The notes: generated by a model not told the origin, from the letters alone. 64,000 nucleotides of DNA from JAGVSZ01 sp035456405 (GCA_035456405.1 DATIDG010000083.1:62001-126000), one strand, 5' to 3'. Numbered from the stretch's first letter, positions 1 to 8,135 are shown. Program-made: numbers and translations.

Positions 1-33
1 CTCGCCGAGATCTACCGCCACCATCCCCGCTGA
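1..33 (+). CDS. 3' end of an upstream gene (partial)
   Basis: The window opens inside a reading frame encoding LAEIYRHHPR and ending in TGA at 31-33. Only ten residues are present, so no family can be assigned. The next gene, 41 bases on, is of the TIGR04282 type, which often follows a family 2 glycosyltransferase (TIGR04283). This tail could be such a protein, but that is a guess from context. Confidence 0.45.
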   Translation, partial: LAEIYRHHPR

Positions 34-74
34 GCGCGCGCGCGCCGGCTCGGGGAGAATGCATTCCTGCGTTC

Positions 75-728
75 ATGCGCGTGATCGTCTTCGCCAAGGC
101 TCCGGTCGCCGGCGCGGCCAAGACCCGGCTCATTCCGGCACTCGGTGCCGCGGGCGCGGCGCGCCTGCACGAGCGGCTGGTGGACCGCACGCTGGAAACG
201 GCGCGCGCCGCCGGCCTCGGCCCGGTGGAGCTGTGCTGCGCGCCGGACAGCGCGCAGCCGTTCTTCGCGTCCCGGGCCGCCCGGTTCGGCGTCTTGCTAA
301 CCGAGCAGGGTGCGGGAGATCTCGGCGAGCGGATGCATCGCGCGCTGGCCGCCGGCCTCCCGGCGCTGCTCATCGGCGCCGACTGCCCCGCGATGACGCC
401 GGAATACCTCCGCGACGCGTCCACCGCGCTTGCCGACGGTTATGATGCGGCGCTCGGCCCGGCCGAGGACGGCGGCTACGTCCTCCTGGCGGCCGGCCGT
501 ATCCGCCCTGAGGTGTTCGCGCGCATCCGCTGGGGCGGGCCGGACGTAATGGAGGAACAGCGGGCCCGGCTCCGGGCGCTCGGTTGGCGCTGGACGGAAC
601 TCGCGCCCCTCTGGGACGTGGACCGTCCCGACGATCTCGCCCGGCTGCGCGACGGAATACCGGCCGGCGCTGCGCTGTTGACCGGTCTGACGCCGGATGG
701 AGATGAGGACCGGGAGGAGAGGCCTTGA
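75..728 (+). CDS. TIGR04282-type (DUF2064) glycosyltransferase / nucleotidyltransferase-like protein
   Basis: This 217-residue protein begins with MRVIVFAKAPVAGAAKTRL, the N-terminal nucleotide-binding signature (FAKxPxxGxxKTRL) of the DUF2064/CofC-like GT-A fold. LLIGADCPAMTP and GPAEDGGYVLLA are the DxD-region and product-loop motifs. Full length for the family. Members are annotated as glycosyltransferases of arsenosugar-type pathways, but their reactions are mostly unproven. The stop overlaps the TTG start of the ATP-grasp gene (TTGA at 725-728), so the two are translationally coupled and probably serve one pathway. The start is the ATG at 75; no strong ribosome site is visible. Confidence 0.8.
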   Translation: MRVIVFAKAPVAGAAKTRLIPALGAAGAARLHERLVDRTLETARAAGLGPVELCCAPDSAQPFFASRAARFGVLLTEQGAGDLGERMHRALAAGLPALLIGADCPAMTPEYLRDASTALADGYDAALGPAEDGGYVLLAAGRIRPEVFARIRWGGPDVMEEQRARLRALGWRWTELAPLWDVDRPDDLARLRDGIPAGAALLTGLTPDGDEDREERP

Positions 729-1995
729 GAGAGATCCTCGTACTGTTCCCCAACGAGTGGGACCGCGCCGAGTTCGACAATACCCGCCACCGTCGCCGGT
801 ACCGCTTCCACTACGAAGGCTTCGATCTCTTCAGGTTTCCCGAGAACGTCCGGCTCGCGTTATTCGATGCGCGCCGCTTCGTCGATCGCATCGTCGCCAA
901 GTACCGGCACGCGGGCCTCGCCGGCGTGATCTCGAACGAGGAGCAGTGGGGTGCGCTGATCGCTGCAGTGGTGGCGGAGCGGCTGGGGCTGCCGGCTGCC
1001 GATCCGCGCGCCATCCTCGCCGCCCAGCACAAGTACTATGCACGCAGGCGGATCGAGCACGCGTTGCCGGAAGCGACGCCGGGCTACGCCGTGTTCCCGT
1101 ACGACGTGCGCCGGGCGGAGGAGATCGGGCTGGCGTTCCCGTGCTTCGTGAAGCCGGTCAAGGCCACCTACTCGATCCTCGCGCGACGCGTGGACCGCTT
1201 CGAGGAAGTCCAGCGGCTGATGACCTTCCGCCCGCTCGAACGCTTCATCCTCGAGAAGCTGATCCAGCCGGCGAACGATCTCGCGCGCGACTACGGGATG
1301 GGCTTCGACGTCGACACGCACCACATGATCGCCGAGGAGGTGCTGATCGGAACGCAAGTCACCGTCGAGGGCATCGCTCACGGCGGGAAAATAGCGATCC
1401 TGGGGATCGTCGATGCGGTGATGTATCCGGGCACGATCGCGTTCCAGCGATTCGAGTATCCGTCCTCGGTGCCCGCGAACGTGCAGTCGCGCATGGCGGT
1501 GATCGCCGAGAAGGCGATTCGTGCGCTGGGTTTCGACCACGGCGTGTTCAACGTGGAGATGTTCCACGATCCCGCGACCGACCGCATCAGCGTCCTGGAG
1601 GTCAACCGCGCATCGCGTACCAGTTCGCCGATCTGTACGAGAAGGTGGAAGGATTCAACACCTACGATGCCGTGCTCGCGCTCGCGACCGGGGACGCACC
1701 GACGCTGGTCAAGGGGCACGGCCGGTACCGGAATGCCGCGAGCTTCATCCTGCGGGAGTTCGGCCGGCCGAGGCTGAAGGCGTTCCCCGACCGCGCGCGC
1801 ATTGCCGCGCTGCGGCGCCGGTACGACGATGCACGCCTGATGGTCTACGTGAAGACTGGCGCCCAGCTCGAGCGCGAGGTGAAATGGCTCGGCAGCTATC
1901 GCTACGCGGTGCTCAACCTCGGCGCCATGGACGGCGAGCAGCTCGTCGAGCGCTATCACCACGTCAAGGGCGAGCTCGCGTTTGAGTTCGCGTGA
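725..1995 (+). pseudogene. ATP-grasp domain protein, interrupted by an apparent single-base deletion
   Basis: The start is the TTG at 725, preceded by GGGAGGAG. The first frame gives about 294 residues with an ATP-grasp core: FVKPVKATYS (nucleotide-binding lysine region), ILEKLIQPAND, and the end of the Mg/ATP site, reading LEVN at 1595-1606. It should continue as EVNPR; instead the frame moves at 1606-1608 and the next frame continues smoothly as PRIAYQFADLYEKVEG to the stop at 1995. Adding one C to the CC at 1606-1607 restores a protein of about 423 residues. ATP-grasp enzymes form C-N or C-S bonds through acyl phosphates; the substrate here is unknown. This is either a sequencing error or a recent inactivation. 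Confidence 0.75.
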
Positions 1996-2725
1996 GGCGC
2001 ACGCCGGCGCCCTCGCCTTCGCAACGGCGTCCGTCATGGCCTGTGTCGCGGCGGTCGCCGCGCCCGTCGAGGTCGGCGTGTTCTCGCAGGCGCAGCCCGG
2101 CGCTGCGCTGCCCGCCGGCTGGCAGCCTCTCGCATTCCCGCGAATCGAACGTCACACGACGTACCGGCTCGTCGCGGACGAGGGAACGACGGTCGTGCGC
2201 GCCGACGCGGACGCTTCCGCGTCGGGCCTGACTCGGCGGATCGACGTCGACCCGAAAAGTCACCCGCTCCTCGCCTGGCGCTGGAAGATCGCAGGCGTCG
2301 TGGAGAAAGCCGACGCGACGCGCAAGGAGGGTGACGACTACGCGGCTCGCATCTACGTCGCGTTCAAGTACGATCCGGCCCGCGTGTCGTGGTTCAACCG
2401 CGCGAAGTACGCGCTGATCAAGCTGATCTACGGCGAGTATCCGCCGCATGCGGGCATCAACTACGTCTGGGACAACCGGCTCGCGCCGGGCACCTTCTTG
2501 CCGAACGCCTACGCTGACCGCGTCCGGATGATCGTCGTGCGCAGCGGAGATGCCGCGGCGAAGCGCTGGGTCGCCGACGAGCGGAACGTGCTCGAGGACT
2601 ACCGGCGGGCGTTCGACGAGGAGCCCCCGCCGGTGTCGGGCGTCGCGATCATGACCGACACGGACGACACCGGGTCGAGGGCGACCGCGTGGTATGGCGA
2701 CGTCGAGTTCCGGAGCGCGCCGTGA
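1982..2725 (+). CDS. DUF3047 family periplasmic protein
   Basis: This protein of up to 247 residues reads from a TTG at 1982 inside the end of the ATP-grasp gene. An ATG at 2036 is a later option that would cut the signal peptide short. The N-terminus (ALAFATASVMACVAAVAA) looks like a Sec signal peptide. HPLLAWRWKI, DDYAARIYVAF, YVWDNRL and DTDDTGSRATAWYGD are DUF3047 signatures. The family has no known activity; it is typically an exported beta-rich domain. The overlap suggests coexpression with the genes on either side. Confidence 0.75.
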   Translation: MSSREAHAGALAFATASVMACVAAVAAPVEVGVFSQAQPGAALPAGWQPLAFPRIERHTTYRLVADEGTTVVRADADASASGLTRRIDVDPKSHPLLAWRWKIAGVVEKADATRKEGDDYAARIYVAFKYDPARVSWFNRAKYALIKLIYGEYPPHAGINYVWDNRLAPGTFLPNAYADRVRMIVVRSGDAAAKRWVADERNVLEDYRRAFDEEPPPVSGVAIMTDTDDTGSRATAWYGDVEFRSAP

Positions 2726-2738
2726 TTCCGGCGACAGG

Positions 2739-3857
2739 ATGAAGCGCATCGTCCTCCTCGGCGGCGGGCACAGTCACGTGGAAGTGCTGCGGCGCTTCGG
2801 CCTCGCGCCGTCGGCGGAAGTCGAAGTGTTGCTGGTGAGCCCGCATCGCTGGACGCCGTACTCCGGAATGCTGCCGGGGCTGGTCGCCGGGCACTACACG
2901 TTCGAGGAGACGCACATCGATCTCGAGCGCGTCGCGCGGTTCGCCGGCGCGCGGTTTATTCCGACGATCGCGACCGGCCTCGATCCGGCGGCGCGCGCGG
3001 TCACGCTCGCCGACGGCGCCTCGCTCGAGTTCGACCTCGTCTCGCTCGACATCGGATCGTCGCCGGCCACCGCCGGCATCCCCGGCGCCGCCGCGCACGC
3101 GCTGGGCGTGAAACCGGTCGACGCGTTCCTGCGCGCGTGGGACGCGCTGATCGAGCGCGCGCGTGCCGGGACGGTGAAGCGCGGAATCGTCGTCGGCGGC
3201 GGAGCCGCGGGGGTCGAGATGGCGCTCGCGATGCAGCACCGCATCGGTGCGACGACTGGAAAGCGCGATGCAGTGGAGTGGCACCTGCTGACCGACGTGG
3301 ACGTGCTGCTACCCGCGCACGGCGCGCGCGTGCGGCGCATTTTCCGGCGCCTCCTCGCGGAGCGCGAGATCGAGGTCCATCTGTCGAGCCGCGTGGCGCG
3401 CGTGGAGCCGGGCGTCGTGTTCGCAGCGAACGGCTACCGCGTGGCGGGTGACTTCATCCTCTGGGCGACCGGCGCGGCGGCGCCACCGCGGCTCGCCGGG
3501 AGCGGGCTCGCCGTCGACGATCGCGGCTTCATCGCGGTCGACGAGACGCTGCGCTCCACTTCGCACCGGCACGTGTTTGCCGCGGGCGATTGCGCGACGA
3601 TGCTGGGGCATCCGCGACCGAAGTCGGGCGTGTACGCCGTGCGGCAGGGCCCGCCGCTCGCGGCCAATCTGCGCGCCGCGGTTGCAGGGCGGCCGCTCGA
3701 GCGTTACGTGCCGCAGGCGCGCGCGCTCGCGCTGATCTCGACGGGCGATCGCTATGCCGTCGCCGCGCGTGGCGGCTGGGCGCTGGAGGGTGCGTGGGTG
3801 TGGCGCTGCAAGGACTGGATCGATCGGCGATTCATGCGCCGCTACGCGGGTCTCTAG
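2739..3857 (+). CDS. FAD/NAD(P)-dependent oxidoreductase of the SelD-associated type
   Basis: From the ATG at 2739 this is a 372-residue flavoprotein. It starts with MKRIVLLGGGHSHVEVLRRF, the FAD dinucleotide fold with the GGGHSHV signature of the domain found alone or fused to the N-terminus of selenophosphate synthetase (TIGR03169). A second nucleotide motif reads GIVVGGGAAGVEMALAM, and HVFAAGDCATM is the C-terminal FAD motif. It resembles NDH-2-like pyridine nucleotide oxidoreductases. No selD gene is present in the window, so its electron acceptor is unknown. It starts 13 bases after the DUF3047 stop. Confidence 0.8.
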   Translation: MKRIVLLGGGHSHVEVLRRFGLAPSAEVEVLLVSPHRWTPYSGMLPGLVAGHYTFEETHIDLERVARFAGARFIPTIATGLDPAARAVTLADGASLEFDLVSLDIGSSPATAGIPGAAAHALGVKPVDAFLRAWDALIERARAGTVKRGIVVGGGAAGVEMALAMQHRIGATTGKRDAVEWHLLTDVDVLLPAHGARVRRIFRRLLAEREIEVHLSSRVARVEPGVVFAANGYRVAGDFILWATGAAAPPRLAGSGLAVDDRGFIAVDETLRSTSHRHVFAAGDCATMLGHPRPKSGVYAVRQGPPLAANLRAAVAGRPLERYVPQARALALISTGDRYAVAARGGWALEGAWVWRCKDWIDRRFMRRYAGL

Positions 3858-4124
3858 CAGCGTACCGGGGAAACTATCAAGCCCTTTCGGCCGATTAAAT
3901 CGCGAGTCTTTGGCGGCGTTGCTTCAGGTTGGCCTCGCTCGTCCAGCTGCGCGCCGCAACGGAGAAGCAGGGGGCCCCGCTTGCGGGGATGCGACCCTGG
4001 AGGCGCGCGTGAAGACCGGGCCGGCGCGCAGCATCCCGCCGCGGGATCGCACCTACCGCCTGCGGCGGCAGGCACTGCTCCGCCCTCCGCGGTCGCCTGC
4101 CTCGCGACACTCCGGAGCACCTTC
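3858..4124. other. Structured intergenic region, no gene recognised
   Basis: This 267-base gap separates two convergent genes. It contains a tight hairpin (CCCCGC-TT-GCGGGG, 3975-3988) and a longer pairing of GGGATGC (3986-3992) with GCATCCC (4030-4036). Open frames on either strand here have no recognisable protein signature. It may be a terminator region or a decayed gene. Confidence 0.4.
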
Positions 4125-4439
4125 TCAGCGTTTCCCCAGCAGCGCCTCTGCGATCGCCGTCCACTCGGCCTCGAAGGCACCGGTCGCCTCCGGCTTCCTC
4201 GCCTTGCGGTACCAGTAGCGCGCGTTGTCGAGGTCGCCTTCCTTGCGGTGCAGGTAGGCGTGCACCCACGCCGCAGCGGCGCTCTGCGCGTTCATGACGA
4301 CGCGGTGGGCGGTCGCCCAGTCCCCTTTGGCGTCGTGCCACAGCGCCTGGAGCGGCGGGCTCAGTCCCGCGGGCGGGCGGGCGCCGGCCACCGAGTGACG
4401 CAACGCCTCGACGGTTAGGGCTTGCGGTGCTCGCCCCAT
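4125..4439 (-). CDS. Small conserved helical protein of unknown function
   Basis: On the minus strand from the ATG at 4439 this gives 104 residues. The second half (LQALWHDAKGDWATAHRVV, then AAAAWVHAYLHRKEGDLDNA and YWYRKARKPE) reads like two helix-turn-helix repeats of TPR type. The start overlaps the stop of the upstream methyltransferase by 25 bases, so it is probably translated from the same message. I cannot assign a function. Confidence 0.65.
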   Translation of the reverse strand: MGRAPQALTVEALRHSVAGARPPAGLSPPLQALWHDAKGDWATAHRVVMNAQSAAAAWVHAYLHRKEGDLDNARYWYRKARKPEATGAFEAEWTAIAEALLGKR

Positions 4440-5044
4440 GCGAGATAGCCCATTCCGAACATCGTCGTCTCGCGCTCGAGGCGCGGGACGTACGGGTCGA
4501 GTGCCGTCCACGGCTGCGCGAGATTCGCGAACGTCGTCATGTACGGGCGCGCCTTCGCCAGCGCGAAGAGATTCAGCGGCGCGGCCCACCACGGGAAGAG
4601 CTTCATCCCCTGACAGGCGACCCGCGCGCCGGGCGCCGCGACCGCAAAGATGCGATCCAGCGCGGGCGGCGACTGCAGGACGTCGTGCACGAAGTTGAAG
4701 AGGAGCGCAGTGACCGGCCCCGGCACCTCGACATCCTCCATCGGGGCCTCGATCAGGGTCACGTTCGTCCAGCCGCGCGCCGCGACCCGCCGGTGCGCGT
4801 GCGCGATCATCTCCGGGCTCTGATCGATCCCGATCAGCCGGCCGGTGCTGCCGATCCCCGCCTGGACGAGGTCGAATGAGAGGCCCGTCCCGCAGCCCAC
4901 GTCCAGCACCGTGTCGCCCGGCCGCAGCGCGAGCCGCTGGATGGTGCGGCGGCGGAGCGGCTCGGTGCGCGCCGCGGACGCGTCGTAGCCCGCGGCGTGC
5001 CTACGGTAACGCCGGATGGCGAACTCGGTGCGCTCGGTGGGCAT
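4415..5044 (-). CDS. Class I SAM-dependent methyltransferase
   Basis: Starting at the ATG at 5044 the product is 209 residues. Motif I reads TVLDVGCGTGLSFDLV, followed by LIGIDQSPEMIAHAHRRV, with the acidic ribose-binding residue in IDQSPEM. The UbiE/MenG-like layout gives no substrate, and the C-terminal half has a hydrophobic stretch (FPWWAAPLNLFALAKARPY). An upstream ATG at 5107 would add 21 poorly conserved residues. It heads a two-gene minus-strand unit with the small protein behind it and is divergent from the AlaX gene. Confidence 0.8.
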   Translation of the reverse strand: MPTERTEFAIRRYRRHAAGYDASAARTEPLRRRTIQRLALRPGDTVLDVGCGTGLSFDLVQAGIGSTGRLIGIDQSPEMIAHAHRRVAARGWTNVTLIEAPMEDVEVPGPVTALLFNFVHDVLQSPPALDRIFAVAAPGARVACQGMKLFPWWAAPLNLFALAKARPYMTTFANLAQPWTALDPYVPRLERETTMFGMGYLAWGEHRKP

Positions 5045-5133
5045 GGCGTGCGTCCGATTATGCATCCGGGCAGGGGCGTTGCGACGGAGCGCGCGTTTGG
5101 GAGACACTGTGCGCGTCCAGTCCCTTCCTGCGC

Positions 5134-5858
5134 ATGGCCGAGCTCCTGTTTCGCGACGATCCGTATCGCCGCTCGTGCGACACCGCCGTCACTGGGGTTG
5201 ACGCACGCGGCGTCCGGCTCGCCCGCACGGTGTTCTATCCGGCGGGCGGCGGGCAGCCGGGCGACACGGGAGTCCTCCGCCTCGCGGACGGCTCGACCGT
5301 TTCAATCGTGGACACGCAGAAGGGCGAGGGCGCGGACGAGGTGATCCACGTGCCCGTCGCCGGCGCAACGCCGTCGCCGCCCGGCACGGCCGTCGTCGCC
5401 GAGATCGACTGGGAGCGCCGCCATCGCCACATGCGGTTTCACACCTGCCTGCACCTGCTGTGCGTGGCGGTGCCCTACCCGGTCACCGGCGGCCGCATCG
5501 GCCCGGACAAGTCGCACCTCGACTTCGACCTCCAGGGCGCGTCGGTCGACCGGGGTGCGATCGAGGCGAAGCTGAACGCGCTGATCCGGGCCGGGCACCG
5601 CGTCGCCCCGCGCTGGATCACCGACGCGGAGCTGGCGGCAAGCCCGGCGCTCGTGCGCACGATGTCGGTCGCGCCGCCGCTGGGGCAGGGGCGCGTGCGC
5701 CTGCTGGAGATAGACGGCGTCGACCTCCAGGCGTGCGGCGGGACGCACGTCGCGAACACCGCGGAGATCGGCCGGTGGCGGTGCTGAAGATCCGCAGCGA
5801 GGGCAAGCGCAACAAGCGCGTCACGATCGGCTTCTCGGGCGAGGCGGCGGGCGAATGA
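5134..5858 (+). pseudogene. AlaX-type alanyl-tRNA editing hydrolase with an apparent -1 frameshift
   Basis: AlaX proteins are free-standing relatives of the AlaRS editing domain that hydrolyse mischarged Ser-tRNA(Ala). The product starts at the ATG at 5134. It shows FYPAGGGQPGDTG, the zinc motif variant HTCLHLL, and CGGTHVANTAEIG with the Cys and His ligands. At about 5772 the frame breaks: it reads GRWRC and stops, whereas the next frame gives PVAVLKIRSEGKRNKRV, the expected family C-terminus, to 5858. One extra C in GGCCG (5770-5774) restores about 241 residues. The restored stop overlaps the next ATG (ATGA). Confidence 0.8.
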
Positions 5859-6409
5859 ACGCCGCGGCGGACGGCGCCTCGATCGTGCTGCGCGCCGCGG
5901 AGCCGCGCGATGCGCCGCGCATCGCGGCCATCTACGCGCACCACGTGCTGACCGGCCTCGCCTCGTTCGAGACCGAGCCGCCGGACGATGCGGAGATCAG
6001 GCGGCGCCTGGCGGGCGTGCGCGCGCGCGGCCTCCCGTATCTCGTGGCCGAAGCGGGCGGGGGCGTCGTGGGCTACGCTTATGCAGCGCCGTATCGAGCC
6101 CGGCCAGCGTACCGGTACACGCTCGAGGACTCGGTGTACGTCGACCGGGACAGCGCCGGGCGCGGCGTTGGCCGGAGGCTGCTCGAGCGGCTCGTGGCGG
6201 AGTGCGCCGCATGCGGCTGCCGGCAGCTCGTCGCGGTGATCGGCGACAGCGCGAACCGGCCGTCGATCGCGCTGCACGCGGCGTGCGGCTTCGCGCGCGT
6301 CGGGCTGCCGCCGGCGGTGGGTTACAAGCTCGGCCGCTGGGTGGACAGCGTGCTGATGCAGCGCGCGGTCGGCGCCGGCGACACCACGCTGCCGGCAGGA
6401 GGAGATTGA
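5855..6409 (+). CDS. GNAT acetyltransferase, phosphinothricin acetyltransferase-like
   Basis: This 184-residue GNAT protein matches the Pat/Bar group: IVLRAAEPRDAPRIAAIYAH near the start, SFETEPP, and the acetyl-CoA loop SAGRGVGRRLLERLV. The C-terminal VGYKLGRWVDSVLMQ is also typical. Members acetylate small amines such as phosphinothricin, methionine sulfoximine or related amino acids; the natural substrate is not evident. It overlaps the AlaX stop by four bases. Its last codons contain the GGAGGAG ribosome site of the next gene, tying it to the hydratase cluster. Confidence 0.85.
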   Translation: MNAAADGASIVLRAAEPRDAPRIAAIYAHHVLTGLASFETEPPDDAEIRRRLAGVRARGLPYLVAEAGGGVVGYAYAAPYRARPAYRYTLEDSVYVDRDSAGRGVGRRLLERLVAECAACGCRQLVAVIGDSANRPSIALHAACGFARVGLPPAVGYKLGRWVDSVLMQRAVGAGDTTLPAGGD

Positions 6410-6413
6410 AGTC

Positions 6414-6725
6414 ATGCGCGGCGTACACGACATGGGCGGGCTCGAGGCGGGGCGCTGCGAGCGCGACGAGCACGAGTACGAGCAGTGGGAGAAGCGGGTC
6501 GACGCGCTGATGATGCTGCTCTCGGCCAGGGATCGCGACCTGATGAAGGTGGACGAGCTGCGCCGCAACATCGAGGCGCTCGGCGCCGACGCGTACGACC
6601 GCATGGGATACTACGAGCGCTGGATGCACGCGATCGTGCAGACGCTCATCCAGCGCGGCGTGCTGTCCACCGACGAGATCGGTCGCAAGCTCGCGGAGCA
6701 GGAGGCGCGCAATGGCCGCGCCTGA
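6414..6725 (+). CDS. Split nitrile hydratase beta chain, N-terminal half (ScnB-like)
   Basis: The 103-residue product opens with MRGVHDMGGLEAG, the conserved N-terminus of nitrile hydratase beta subunits, and continues with the helical block DAYDRMGYYERWMHAIVQTL. It stops where the N-terminal half of a normal beta subunit (about 220 residues) would end. In thiocyanate hydrolase the beta region is likewise split into ScnB (N-terminal) and ScnA (C-terminal), encoded before ScnC. It has a good GGAGGAG site at 6398-6404 and overlaps the next gene by 14 bases. Nitrile hydratase accessory proteins share this fold, but the VHDMGG start and gene order favour a structural subunit. Confidence 0.75.
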   Translation: MRGVHDMGGLEAGRCERDEHEYEQWEKRVDALMMLLSARDRDLMKVDELRRNIEALGADAYDRMGYYERWMHAIVQTLIQRGVLSTDEIGRKLAEQEARNGRA

Positions 6726-7014
6726 GTCCGTGCCGGCGCGCTTCCGCGCGGGCGACCGCGTGCGCGTGCGCCGCGCCGATCCGCCGGGGCACCTGCGCAC
6801 GCCCTGGTACTGCCGCGGGCACACCGGGACGATCGAGCGGCTCTGCGGCGCCTTCCCGAACCCCGAGGAACTCGCGTACAACCGGCCGGGGCTGCCGGCG
6901 CAGCCGCTCTATCGTGTGCGGTTCAAGGCGACCGAGCTCTGGCCGGACTACCGCGAGCACCGCGCCGACGTGGTCGAGATCGAGATCTTCCAACACTGGC
7001 TGGAGCAGGCCTGA
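6712..7014 (+). CDS. Split nitrile hydratase beta chain, C-terminal half (ScnA-like)
   Basis: This 100-residue protein is the SH3-like beta-barrel domain of nitrile hydratase beta. FRAGDRVRVRRADPPGHLR and TPWYCRGHTGTIE contain the GHxRxPxYxRGxxG signature whose arginine contacts the oxidised cysteines of the metal site. The C-terminus (YRVRFKATELW, then VVEIEIFQHWLEQA) also fits. It starts inside the previous gene and ends two bases before the alpha-like gene. The order N-half, C-half, alpha matches scnB-scnA-scnC. Whether it acts on thiocyanate, nitriles or another substrate cannot be told from sequence. Confidence 0.8.
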   Translation: MAAPESVPARFRAGDRVRVRRADPPGHLRTPWYCRGHTGTIERLCGAFPNPEELAYNRPGLPAQPLYRVRFKATELWPDYREHRADVVEIEIFQHWLEQA

Positions 7015-7016
7015 AC

Positions 7017-7616
7017 ATGACCGCCCCGCCCGCACGCAGTGAATCCGCCGGGTACTACCGCCGCATGCAGGCAGCGGTGGAGGAGCTGCTGATCCTGAAG
7101 GGGATCGTGACCGCCGAGGACGTGCAGCGGCAGGTGGACGCAATGGAAGGCCGCAACTACAAGCGCGGCGCGAAGATGGTGGCGCGGGCGTGGACCGATC
7201 CGGCCTACAGGGCGCGCGCGCTGGCGAACGGCTCGGCGGCGGCGGAGGAGCTGGGGCTCGAGGTGGGGCCGCTGCGGCTGATCGTCGTCGAGAACACGGC
7301 GAAGGTGCACAACGTGATCGTGTGCACGCTCTGCTCGTGCTATCCGCGCATGCTGCTCGGCATTCCGCCGGAGTGGTACAAGAGCCGCGCCTACCGTTCG
7401 CGCGTGGTGCGCGAGCCGCGCGCGGTGCTGGCCGAGTTCGGCACGCACCTGCCGGACGACCTGGACATCCGCGTGCACGACTCGACCGCCGACATGCGCT
7501 ACATGGTGCTGCCGCTGCGCCCGCGCGGCACAGAGGGCTGGGACGAGGAGCGGCTCGCCGCGCTGGTAACGCGCGACAGCCTCATCGGCGTGGCGCGGCT
7601 GCCGGACCTGGCTTGA
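7017..7616 (+). CDS. Nitrile hydratase alpha / thiocyanate hydrolase gamma-like catalytic subunit
   Basis: This 199-residue subunit carries the metal claw VCTLCSC at residues 102-108. Cys103, Cys106 and Cys108 would be the metal ligands, and Thr104 marks the cobalt type. The supporting segments EWYKSRAYRSRVVREPRAV and DIRVHDSTADMRYMVLP are well conserved. The residues after the claw read YPRMLLGIPP, whereas typical cobalt nitrile hydratases and ScnC have YPWPVLGLPP, so the pocket may differ. No nitrile hydratase activator or amidase gene is adjacent. It hydrates C-N triple bonds by family precedent; the substrate is open. Confidence 0.85.
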   Translation: MTAPPARSESAGYYRRMQAAVEELLILKGIVTAEDVQRQVDAMEGRNYKRGAKMVARAWTDPAYRARALANGSAAAEELGLEVGPLRLIVVENTAKVHNVIVCTLCSCYPRMLLGIPPEWYKSRAYRSRVVREPRAVLAEFGTHLPDDLDIRVHDSTADMRYMVLPLRPRGTEGWDEERLAALVTRDSLIGVARLPDLA

Positions 7617-7657
7617 GACGCTGCGCCACCTGCACCGCCAACGAGGAGGAAGCGACG

Positions 7658-8071
7658 ATGCTCGACACGATCCGCAAGCTCGACTACTTCGTGACCCAGT
7701 CGCCCGACAAGCCGGGGGAGGGCGCGCGGCTCCTCGCCGCGCTGAAGAGCCACGGCGTCAATCTGCTCGCCATCAGCGGCTTTCCGAGCGGACGCAAGTC
7801 GCAGATCGACCTCGTGCCCGAGGACCCCGCCGCCTTGAAGGCCGCCGCGAAGAAGATGAAGCTCGCGCTCGGGGCGAGGAAAACCTGCTTCGTGATCCAG
7901 GGCGATGACCGGGTGGGCGCGCTGGCCGAGACGATGCAGAAGCTCGCCGATGCGAAGATCAACGTGACCGCAATCCAGGCCGTCACCGCCGGCATGGGTC
8001 GCTACGGCGCCATCTTCTGGGTCAAGCCCCGCGACACCGGCAAAGCTGCGAAAGCGCTCGGGTCGAGCTGA
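7658..8071 (+). CDS. ACT-domain protein
   Basis: The ATG at 7658 follows a GAGGAGGAAG ribosome site. The 137-residue product has two ACT-like halves: SPDKPGEGARLLAALKSHGV with NLLAISGFPSGR, and FVIQGDDRVGALAETMQKLA with NVTAIQAVTAGMGRYGAIFW. ACT domains bind small ligands, often amino acids, and regulate partner enzymes. There is no catalytic domain. It lies 42 bases after the hydratase alpha-like gene in the same direction, so it may sense a product of that enzyme; this is inference. Confidence 0.7.
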   Translation: MLDTIRKLDYFVTQSPDKPGEGARLLAALKSHGVNLLAISGFPSGRKSQIDLVPEDPAALKAAAKKMKLALGARKTCFVIQGDDRVGALAETMQKLADAKINVTAIQAVTAGMGRYGAIFWVKPRDTGKAAKALGSS

Positions 8072-8093
8072 ACCCGCAGAGGCGCGGGGATCT

Positions 8094-8119
8094 ACAAGGG
8101 GGGGGCATCGGCCCCTTGT
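8094..8119. repeat. Hairpin repeat, copy A (ACAAGGGG/CCCCTTGT)
   Basis: An 8-base perfect inverted repeat, ACAAGGGG at 8094-8101 and CCCCTTGT at 8112-8119, begins 22 bases after the ACT gene stop. The identical stem recurs at 8136-8159 and a close relative at 9483-9506. There is no T tract after it, so it is a weak terminator candidate. Confidence 0.6.
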
Positions 8120-8135
8120 TCCAATTGGGGGATAT

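Noticed and set aside
6414..6725. Nitrile hydratase activator (P14K/accessory protein)
   Set aside because: Accessory proteins share the fold, but the VHDMGG start and the following separate SH3-like half indicate a split structural beta subunit. I leave some doubt.
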